Source: JANQPC01 sp039208375 (GTDB lineage Bacteria; Pseudomonadota; Alphaproteobacteria; Rhodobacterales; Rhodobacteraceae). From it: a DNA stretch of 29,882 nucleotides. Position 1 is the stretch's first letter, and each line of letters begins with the position of its first letter. The DNA is taken from assembly GCA_039208375.1 (NCBI GenBank), contig JBCCRC010000042.1, forward strand, positions 1-29,882, written 5' to 3'. Below the pieces are notes generated by a model. That model was given only the letters and a program-made list of their open reading frames with translations. It was not told where the DNA came from and did not search any database. A program made the position numbers and the translations under genes. Shown here in pieces: positions 23,704 through 29,882 of this stretch.

Positions 23704-26256
23704 ATGCGCGATGCCGCCCCCCAGCCCGTTTTTCTGGCCGATTATAGACCGCCTGCCTGGCTGGTTGAGGATGTGACCCTCGTCTTCCGTCTCGAACCCA
23801 ACGCGACACGGGTGATAAGCCACATCCGCTTCGCACCCAATCCCAAGGCCGAAAGCCGCCATTTTCAGTTACATGGAGAAGGTCTGAAACTCATCTGCGC
23901 CAAGGTGGATGGCACAGAGATCACGCCAACAATCGAAAATGGCCTCCTCACCGCCGAGGTTCCAGACGGCCCCTTTATGTGGGAGTGTGAAGTTGAAATC
24001 GATCCGGCGGCAAATACCGCTTTGGAAGGGCTCTACATGTCAAACGGCATGTATTGCACGCAGTGCGAGGCCGAGGGCTTCCGCAAGATCACGTATTACC
24101 CGGACCGGCCCGATGTGATGGCGCCCTTCACCGTGCGGATCGAGAGCGATCTGCCGGTTCTGCTTTCGAACGGCAACCCCACGGGCCGAGGCGACGGCTG
24201 GGCGGAATGGCACGATCCCTGGCCGAAGCCCGCTTATCTGTTCGCGCTGGTCGCGGGCGAGCTTGTGGCCCATGAAGGCGCGTTCCGCACCGCCTCGGGC
24301 CGCAACGTGGCGCTGAACGTGTGGGTGCGGCCCGGCGATGAGGCGAAATGCGATTATGCGATGGATGCGCTCAAACGCTCCATGCGCTGGGATGAAGAGG
24401 CTTACGGCCGGGAATACGATCTCGATGTGTTCAACATCGTCGCCGTGGATGATTTCAACATGGGGGCCATGGAGAACAAGGGGCTGAACATCTTCAACTC
24501 CAAATACGTGCTCGCCTCGCCGGAAACGGCAACTGACCGCGACTATGAATTCATCGAAGGCATCGTCGCCCATGAGTACTTTCATAACTGGACGGGCAAC
24601 CGCATCACCTGCCGCGATTGGTTTCAGCTCTCGCTGAAGGAAGGTCTAACGGTGTTCCGCGATCAACAGTTCTCCGGCGATATGCGCAGCCACGCCGTGA
24701 AGCGGATCGAGGATGTGCTTGGCTTGCGCGGGCGGCAGTTCCGCGAAGACAATGGCCCCCTGGCCCACCCGGTGCGGCCGGCCAGTTTTGTTGAGATCAA
24801 CAACTTCTACACGGCGACCGTATACGAGAAGGGCGCCGAGCTGATCGGGATGCTGAAAACGCTGGTGGGTGATGCGGGCTATGACGCGGCGCTCGATCTC
24901 TATTTCGAACGCCACGATGGCGACGCAGCCACGATCGAGGATTGGTTGGCTGTTTTCCAGGATGCAACGGGCCGCGATCTTTCCCAGTTTGCGCGCTGGT
25001 ATGCCCAGGCCGGTACCCCGCGACTGAAGGTGCGCGACGCGTTTGAAAACGGCGCCTATACGCTACACTTCACGCAGTCGACGCCGCCCACCCCGGGCCA
25101 GCCAGAGAAGAACCCGCAAGTGATCCCGATTGCGGTGGGGCTTTTGGGGCCGAACGGCGATGAAGTTCTGCCCACCCAAGTTCTTGGGATGACGGAAGAG
25201 GCGCAGAGCTTCAGGTTCGAGGGGCTCGCCGCCCGCCCCGTGCCATCGATCCTGCGCGGCTTTTCCGCGCCGGTGATCTTGGAACGCGAGAGCAGTGCGG
25301 AAGAGCGCGCGTTCCTTCTGGCGCATGACACAGACCCCTTCAACAAATGGGAAGCGGGCCGACAGCTTGCCAAGGATGTTCTCGCAGCAATGGTCGCAGA
25401 GGGGGCCGCGCCTGGCCCTGCCTACCTGGACGCGCTTGAGCGCGTCGCACGGGACGAAGCGCTCGACCCTGCTTTCCGATCACTGGCGCTTCAACTGCCA
25501 TCGGAAGACGACATGGCGCAAACACTCTTCGATGCGGGAACAACCCCCGATCCCATGGCAATCCACGAGGCACGCGAAACGCTTGCGGGCGCTGTCGCCC
25601 AGCGGCTGGCTGAGGTGCTGCCCAACTTATACGCAGCAATGGATCTGCCGGGGCCCTATACGCCCGATCCAAAGGCCGCGGGCTGCCGCGCGTTGAGATT
25701 GACGGCACTTTCGCTCCTGACCCGGATTGATGGCGGGAAGCGTGCGGAAACGCAGTTTCTTGGCGCTGACAACATGACGGAAGAGTTGGGCGCACTGGGC
25801 TGCCTGATCCATGCGGGCAATGGCGAAGAGGCCACCCAGCGCTTCTACCGGCGTTGGAGCCATGATCGGCTGGTGATGGACAAGTGGTTTTCCTTGCAAA
25901 CCAGCCGAGCGCGGCCCGCTGATGCGGCTGGAGTTGCCGCATCGTTGACCGAACACCCTGATTTCGATTGGAAAAACCCCAATCGTTTCCGTTCGGTGAT
26001 CGGCGGATTGGCGATGAATACGGCGGGCTTCCACCACCCCTCCGGCGCGGCCTATGCGCTGGTGGCCGATTGGCTGATCCGCCTCGATCCGGTGAACCCG
26101 CAAACCACGGCGCGGATGACCACGGTGTTCGAAACCTGGCGCCGCTATGATGGCGACCGGCAATCGATGATCCGCGATGCGCTGACGCGCATTTCCAAAG
26201 CCGAGGGGCTCAGCCGCGATACTACCGAAATGGTGGGCCGCATCCTTGGCGATTGA
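23704..26256 (+). CDS. pepN: Aminopeptidase N
   Basis: Cytoplasmic M1 zinc aminopeptidase of 850 residues, a little shorter than E. coli PepN (870). It removes N-terminal residues from peptides. The exopeptidase GAMEN motif is at 254-258, the zinc site HEYFH at 290-294 with Glu313 in the SLKEGLTVF segment, and the Ig-like and C-terminal helical domains follow. Start ATG at 23704 is chosen because MRDAAPQPVFLADYRPPAWL is the family opening; the upstream in-frame stretch back to 23575 is Pro/Arg-rich and not part of the protein. The stop overlaps the start of the next small membrane protein. Function in peptide recycling fits the peptide importer at 5525-9299, though the two are far apart. Confidence 0.97.
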   Translation: MRDAAPQPVFLADYRPPAWLVEDVTLVFRLEPNATRVISHIRFAPNPKAESRHFQLHGEGLKLICAKVDGTEITPTIENGLLTAEVPDGPFMWECEVEIDPAANTALEGLYMSNGMYCTQCEAEGFRKITYYPDRPDVMAPFTVRIESDLPVLLSNGNPTGRGDGWAEWHDPWPKPAYLFALVAGELVAHEGAFRTASGRNVALNVWVRPGDEAKCDYAMDALKRSMRWDEEAYGREYDLDVFNIVAVDDFNMGAMENKGLNIFNSKYVLASPETATDRDYEFIEGIVAHEYFHNWTGNRITCRDWFQLSLKEGLTVFRDQQFSGDMRSHAVKRIEDVLGLRGRQFREDNGPLAHPVRPASFVEINNFYTATVYEKGAELIGMLKTLVGDAGYDAALDLYFERHDGDAATIEDWLAVFQDATGRDLSQFARWYAQAGTPRLKVRDAFENGAYTLHFTQSTPPTPGQPEKNPQVIPIAVGLLGPNGDEVLPTQVLGMTEEAQSFRFEGLAARPVPSILRGFSAPVILERESSAEERAFLLAHDTDPFNKWEAGRQLAKDVLAAMVAEGAAPGPAYLDALERVARDEALDPAFRSLALQLPSEDDMAQTLFDAGTTPDPMAIHEARETLAGAVAQRLAEVLPNLYAAMDLPGPYTPDPKAAGCRALRLTALSLLTRIDGGKRAETQFLGADNMTEELGALGCLIHAGNGEEATQRFYRRWSHDRLVMDKWFSLQTSRARPADAAGVAASLTEHPDFDWKNPNRFRSVIGGLAMNTAGFHHPSGAAYALVADWLIRLDPVNPQTTARMTTVFETWRRYDGDRQSMIRDALTRISKAEGLSRDTTEMVGRILGD

Positions 26257-26677
26257 GCCCCTGGCCTTTGAGCGCCGTGCGCGGCGCCCGGCTGGGATTG
26301 CGATGGTTGGCGCGGGGCTGGTTTTTCTGGGCCTTCTGATTTTCGCGGTCGGTGCGCACCCTTTGATCGTGGCCATCGTCGCGCTGCTCATCGCCCCGGC
26401 GCTTTGGGATGTGCTGCGCGACGCTTGCGCCACCCTTACCGTCGATGACACGTCGATCGGCTGGCAAACCGGGGCGCGCACCGCTTCGGTGCCTTTCACG
26501 GCGATTGACGAAGTGGTGCTGGCCACGACGCTCGATTTCTCGCAACGCGCCTCGCTTCGCCTGACCGATGGCGGGCGCGTGCGGATCCCGCCCGAATGCC
26601 TGCCGGGCGGGCGCCGGCTGGATGCCGCTCTTGAGGCGCGTGGTGTGCGCAACAGACGCTCGCTTTTCAGCTTCTAG
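26246..26677 (+). CDS. Small membrane protein, paralogue A of a tandem pair
   Basis: Hypothetical protein of 143 residues. The likely start is the TTG at 26246, overlapping the pepN stop by 11 bases; it is supported by the RRARRPA segment shared with the next gene, which lies upstream of any ATG. Two adjacent membrane helices (about 19-55) follow, then a small soluble domain that looks like a beta-rich PH-like fold (VDDTSIGWQTGARTASVPF, IDEVVLATTLDF, LRLTDGGRVRIPPECLPGG). The C-terminal half is closely similar to the following gene, so the two are duplicates. No established function known to me; probable co-transcription with pepN. Confidence 0.72.
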   Translation: MAIEPLAFERRARRPAGIAMVGAGLVFLGLLIFAVGAHPLIVAIVALLIAPALWDVLRDACATLTVDDTSIGWQTGARTASVPFTAIDEVVLATTLDFSQRASLRLTDGGRVRIPPECLPGGRRLDAALEARGVRNRRSLFSF

Positions 26678-26727
26678 CGGCCCCGCGCTTACCATTTGCT
26701 CACCAGAATCGCGGCCTTGTGTGCGCC

Positions 26728-27144
26728 ATGCACCCTGCCTTTCGTTACACCCGCCGCGCCCGCCGCCCCGCCATGATGGCGGCCTTCATAACCACGCTTG
26801 TGTTGACCGCTGTCATCGCCTGGCTCAGCGGCCTTTCTGCGGCGCTTCTGGGCGGTGCCGGGGTTGCTCTTGCATGGGCGCTTTTCGTGCATCCGGGCCG
26901 TGAAATGCGGCTCGAAAACGGCGTTCTGGCGTGGAACGACGGGCGATTTAGCGAGGTGGTGCCAATCAGCACGATCTCGAAAGTGGCCTTGCGGCGCCGC
27001 GGCCTTGTGGGCAGCGCATGTAGGCTCACGCTCAGCGACGGGCGGATCGTGACGATCCCAAGCGGTTGCCTGCCCGCGCACCGGGTTTTGGAGCGGGAAT
27101 TCGCTGCCCGCGGGCTTCCCATAACCAGCGCGGACGGCAACTAA
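26728..27144 (+). CDS. Small membrane protein, paralogue B of a tandem pair
   Basis: Hypothetical protein of 138 residues from ATG 26728 (a GTG at 26719 is also in frame). It aligns with the preceding protein: YTRRARRPAMM versus ERRARRPAGIA at the N-terminus, two membrane helices, then LENGVLAWNDGRFSEVVPI, ISKVALRRRGL and LTLSDGRIVTIPSGCLPAHRVL against LRLTDGGRVRIPPECLPGGRRL. The spacing and the shared I-P-x-x-C-L-P motif show a tandem duplication followed by divergence. Membrane location with a small cytoplasmic PH-like domain is inferred. The gene lies 50 bases after its paralogue. Confidence 0.72.
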   Translation: MHPAFRYTRRARRPAMMAAFITTLVLTAVIAWLSGLSAALLGGAGVALAWALFVHPGREMRLENGVLAWNDGRFSEVVPISTISKVALRRRGLVGSACRLTLSDGRIVTIPSGCLPAHRVLEREFAARGLPITSADGN

Positions 27145-27343
27145 AGGCGGCCAAACCCAGGCACTACTTCGCCACGGCCACGCTGATACCGCGCCGTCGT
27201 CGCCAGCGTGCGCGGATGCCTGCCAACTTCGAAATATCGCGCTTTTTCAATATGGCATGGGCCTTGGCTCAAGTCGTCGGATGCGCGCGCTGCCGGGCCA
27301 GGGCTGTTCCTGCGGGGCCGCGGTAGAAATAGGCAAGCCGAAC

Positions 27344-27363
27344 CCTTACCTTTCTGTAAGGGC
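27344..27363 (+). promoter_or_regulatory. Short hairpin in the 27145-27434 gap
   Basis: CCCTTAC (27344-27350) pairs with GTAAGGG (27357-27363) around a 6-base loop (CTTTCT). It lies about 200 bases after the tandem membrane-protein genes and 71 bases before the acyltransferase gene. No T-run follows, so it is not a standard terminator and could sit in the leader of the acyltransferase mRNA. The rest of this 290-base gap shows no gene; a reading frame through it has no protein-like composition. Confidence 0.4.
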
Positions 27364-27434
27364 GCCCGATATTTCGCGCCGCTGCACCTACCTACCGTCA
27401 CAAAACCGTTGCCGATTGCCGGTTAGGTCGCGCC

Positions 27435-28304
27435 ATGAAAGAGAGACTGGATCCGCTTATCGCGGAGCGTGCTCCGTGGTTGTTTGAGAGTACCCTGTGG
27501 GCCCCACCGGCCCGCCACGTGTTGACGCGGCTATTGGGGTACAATCGCACGATTGCACTTGCCGAATACCTCCAGGATCTTCCGACATACCAAATCCTGA
27601 ACGTTATGGCCCAGCTTCTGGCCAAGGATGTGGAGACACGCGGGCTATCGCACATCCCCCGCCATGGGCCCGCGCTGATCGTGGCCAACCACCCGACAGG
27701 TATCGCAGACGGCATCATTCTCAACACAGTGCTGCGCGATCTGCGGGAAGACGCCTTCTTTTACGCCAACTCGGATATCCTGCGCGTGCTTCCACAGATG
27801 GAAGAACTGATTGCCCCGGTTGAATGGCGCATCGAAAAGCGTAGCCATGCCCGCACCCGTGAAACGATGGCCTATACGCGCAAGGCCATCGAAGCCGGTC
27901 GGCTTGGTGTGATATTCCCCGCCGGGCGGCTGGCCAAACGCCGGGGCCTGAAGCTACATGAACGGCCATGGATGGCATCGGCGGCGATGATCGCACGCAA
28001 ATACGATCTGCCCGTGATCCCGGTGAACATCCGGGCGCGAAACTCTGCGCTCTTTTACCTGTTTGACCTGATCCACCCCACACTGCGGGACATCACCCTC
28101 TTCCACGAGACCTTGAATAAGGCACGCCAACCGTTTCGGGTAACGGTGGGCGAGGCTATTTCGGCCGCTGCGCTACCGGCGCGATCTGAGGATGGGATCG
28201 AGATGCTTCGCAGGGCGACCTTGGCGCTCGGCGGCCGGCACGCGCCCAACGTTTCACTGTTGGACAGTACGCGCCGACCGGTTTGGGCAAAGCTGATCAG
28301 CTAG
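27435..28304 (+). CDS. Lysophospholipid acyltransferase (PlsC/OlsA-like LPLAT)
   Basis: Acyltransferase of 289 residues that probably transfers a fatty acyl chain to a lysolipid at the inner membrane. The catalytic block is VANHPTGIADG with His86 and Asp92, the form seen in hemolysin/OlsA-like LPLATs, and the glycerophosphate-binding block is FPAGRLAKRR (161-170). A third block, LPVIPVNIRARNS, follows. The ATG at 27435 has only a weak ribosome site. The 3' end overlaps the convergent lipoprotein gene by eight bases. Candidate substrates are lysophosphatidic acid or lyso-ornithine lipid; the partner olsB is not in the window, so specificity stays open. Confidence 0.86.
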   Translation: MKERLDPLIAERAPWLFESTLWAPPARHVLTRLLGYNRTIALAEYLQDLPTYQILNVMAQLLAKDVETRGLSHIPRHGPALIVANHPTGIADGIILNTVLRDLREDAFFYANSDILRVLPQMEELIAPVEWRIEKRSHARTRETMAYTRKAIEAGRLGVIFPAGRLAKRRGLKLHERPWMASAAMIARKYDLPVIPVNIRARNSALFYLFDLIHPTLRDITLFHETLNKARQPFRVTVGEAISAAALPARSEDGIEMLRRATLALGGRHAPNVSLLDSTRRPVWAKLIS

Positions 28305-28923
28305 GGCGGCAGTAGTCCTGCGCCCGGGTCCACGAAACCATGTCGGCCCGCTTTTCAGCATTGTGGAACGGTGCCCAATCTGCAGCAACGCCGCCACCAT
28401 CAGCCGCGATCACGCCATCGCGCGGCACCGTGTAGGCCATGATGCGCAACCCGCATTTGAGGTTGGCCTCACCATTTTTCAGCTCTTCTGCGCTATCGGC
28501 TGCGCAGCCGTATCCGCGCGCCGTGGCAGGCGAGATCTGCAAAAGCCCATGCCACTGGTGATCGCCGCCCGAAACGTGTGGGCGCCAGGTGCTTTCATGC
28601 TTTGCGAGCGCCGATAGCAGGCCCACCCAAAAGGCCTTGCGATCTTCCGCGGTCGCATCAGCATAAGCCGGGCACCAGGTGTCGGCATCCTCGGGCACCA
28701 TGCTCACCAACGGCGCACCATGGCCCTTAAGCGCGGTCAGTGCCGCTTCCGTCCACTGTTCAGCCTGAGGCTTGTGGTCCCACCGTGCGTCGGGAAGGGT
28801 CGCGGCAGGCCGGGTTTCTGCCACAAAACTCATTGTGGCCGGAGCGGCCGCGTCCGGCGGCTCTGCAGGCGCGCAGGACGCGAGGGCGAGACCAGCAAAG
28901 GCAAGACTAACAACAGGGCGCAT
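28297..28923 (-). CDS. Transglycosylase SLT-type lipoprotein
   Basis: Lipoprotein of 208 residues with a lytic-transglycosylase-like domain that may cleave peptidoglycan in the periplasm. The lipobox LASC ends at Cys17 after a hydrophobic signal segment. The domain shows ALAKHESTW with candidate catalytic Glu110, then HGLLQISPATARGYGC (about 125-140), the usual GLxQI motif, and a C-terminal WTRAQDYC. Four to five extra cysteines suggest disulfides. The ATG at 28923 follows a CTGGAGAC ribosome site. Family members need a Glu in an E-S-x-W context and this is met, so activity is likely. Confidence 0.85.
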   Translation of the reverse strand: MRPVVSLAFAGLALASCAPAEPPDAAAPATMSFVAETRPAATLPDARWDHKPQAEQWTEAALTALKGHGAPLVSMVPEDADTWCPAYADATAEDRKAFWVGLLSALAKHESTWRPHVSGGDHQWHGLLQISPATARGYGCAADSAEELKNGEANLKCGLRIMAYTVPRDGVIAADGGGVAADWAPFHNAEKRADMVSWTRAQDYCRPS

Positions 28924-29145
28924 GACGTCTCCAGCAAATGCGCCCCCACCGGCGCATCAACATGCAATACCGCAATGAACAGACAACTAACAGTTTGCGA
29001 CGTCGGAAAAACCGGCGGAAACACTCCATTTCCCAATTCGCGCTTTGAGCGCAGTGGCGCGATTCGCAGGGTGCCGTCGCACCTTGCCGTGACCTGCGCG
29101 CTCGCCTAAAACGCCCCCGATCCCCAACCCGCACGCAGGCCTGTC

Positions 29146-29882
29146 ATGCTGGATTTGAGCTTTGAAGCCCCGAAACCAAAGGTAATCCAGGGCGCCGCCC
29201 AGGATTGGGAGCTTGTGATCGGCCTAGAGGTGCATGCGCAGGTCGCATCGAACGCCAAGCTTTTCTCAGGTGCATCGACTACGTTTGGCGCCGAACCAAA
29301 CTCAAACGTCGCGTTTGTGGACGCAGCGATGCCGGGAATGCTGCCTGTGATCAACGAGTTTTGCGTGGCGCAGGCGGTGCGCACAGGTCTGGGTCTGAAG
29401 GCCGACATCAACCTCAAGAGCGCGTTTGACCGCAAGAACTACTTCTACCCCGATCTGCCGCAAGGCGAGCAGATCAGCCAACTCCACCACCCCAGTGTGG
29501 GCGAAGGCGAAGTGATCGTCGATATGGGCCCCGGCGTCGCACGCCGCGTGCGGATTGAGCGCATTCATCTGGAACAAGACGCGGGCAAATCGATCCATGA
29601 CATGGATCCGCATATGAGCTTTGTTGACCTCAACCGTACCGGCGTAGCGCTGATGGAAATCGTCAGCCGCCCGGATATTCGCGGGCCAGAGGAAGCGGCC
29701 GCCTATGTGGTGAAGCTGCGCCAGATCATGCGCTACCTCGGCACCTGCGATGGCAACATGCAGAACGGCAACTTGCGGGCGGATGTGAATGTCTCGATCT
29801 GCAAGCCTGGCGACTACGAGTGCTACCAAGACACCGGCGATCATTCGGTTCTTGGCACACGTTGCGAAATCAAGAACATGAA
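29146..29882 (+). CDS. gatB: Aspartyl/glutamyl-tRNA amidotransferase subunit B (3' partial)
   Basis: First 245 codons of GatB, cut by the window end. GatB is the tRNA-binding kinase subunit of the GatCAB complex, which converts Glu-tRNA(Gln) and Asp-tRNA(Asn) to the amides. The N-terminal signature WELVIGLEVHAQ, then NSNVAFVDAAMPGMLPVIN, KNYFYPDLPQGEQISQ, HLEQDAGKSIHD and NRTGVALMEIVSRPDI are all diagnostic. Start ATG at 29146 has a weak ribosome site; it is divergent from the lipoprotein gene, with 222 bases between. Essential core gene in organisms lacking GlnRS or AsnRS. Confidence 0.97.
   Translation, partial: MLDLSFEAPKPKVIQGAAQDWELVIGLEVHAQVASNAKLFSGASTTFGAEPNSNVAFVDAAMPGMLPVINEFCVAQAVRTGLGLKADINLKSAFDRKNYFYPDLPQGEQISQLHHPSVGEGEVIVDMGPGVARRVRIERIHLEQDAGKSIHDMDPHMSFVDLNRTGVALMEIVSRPDIRGPEEAAAYVVKLRQIMRYLGTCDGNMQNGNLRADVNVSICKPGDYECYQDTGDHSVLGTRCEIKNM

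Noticed and set aside
27208..27426. 72-codon plus frame before the acyltransferase gene
   Set aside because: No convincing ribosome site, mixed composition and a hairpin inside it; more likely leader DNA.
28924..29145. Gap between the lipoprotein gene and gatB examined for a small gene or RNA
   Set aside because: Only short frames of shadow type were seen and no stable paired structure beyond short GC repeats.
1..29882. CRISPR arrays, insertion sequences, prophage or integrase genes
   Set aside because: No regularly spaced repeats, transposase motifs, terminal inverted repeats or phage-like proteins were found. The tRNA-like gene has no integrase or duplicated 3' end beside it.

Overview
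The window is a gene-dense, high-GC segment of chromosome. Family content and gene order point to an alphaproteobacterium of the Rhodobacterales/Roseobacter type: malate synthase G beside a GlcG-like protein, DUF3422, a cryptochrome/photolyase followed by DUF2256, PepN, and gatB. That taxonomic call is inference from protein character; no 16S gene is present. Intergenic gaps are short, and several gene pairs overlap at their ends. No transposase, integrase, phage gene or CRISPR array is visible.

Layout. (1) 1-999 is the 3' part of an LPS-core type glycosyltransferase. (2) 985-9862 is an uptake-and-hydrolysis locus. A minus-strand unit (fused double ABC ATPase, ArgE-type deacetylase, M20D amidohydrolase) diverges from a plus-strand unit (family 5 binding protein, two permeases, GNAT acetyltransferase). 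Together they form a complete peptide/opine-type importer with two cytoplasmic metallo-amidohydrolases, fitting import of peptides or N-acylated amino acids followed by deacylation. (3) 9867-13152 holds a DUF3422 membrane protein, a small Asp/Arg-rich secreted protein, a D-lyxose ketol-isomerase and a class I glutamine-amidotransferase-like hydrolase. (4) 13270-15888 pairs glcB with a GlcG/HbpS protein for glyoxylate use. (5) 16087-16895 is an ArsR regulator with its SRPBCC partner; a perfect 16-bp palindrome covers the regulator's start codon. (6) 19143 down to 16853 is an overlapping minus-strand chain: an atypical tRNA, a DUF4375 protein, a cryptochrome/photolyase and a 49-residue DUF2256 zinc-ribbon protein. 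(7) 19187-22290 contains an unrecognised 459-residue protein, a GNAT acetyltransferase, and a coupled VOC/WYL-regulator pair. (8) 22355-27144 has a membrane LytTR regulator divergent from an SMR transporter, then pepN and two tandem paralogous small membrane proteins. (9) 27435-29882 has a lysophospholipid-type acyltransferase, a lytic-transglycosylase lipoprotein and the start of gatB.

The most unusual features are the tRNA-like gene with an 8-nt anticodon loop, the long out-of-frame overlap of the DUF4375 gene with the photolyase gene next to a C6 run, the very short DUF2256 gene one base after the photolyase stop, the unrecognised 459-residue protein, and the start-codon palindrome of the ArsR gene. 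Most of the window is ordinary core metabolism, and no wholly new multi-gene system can be claimed from sequence alone.
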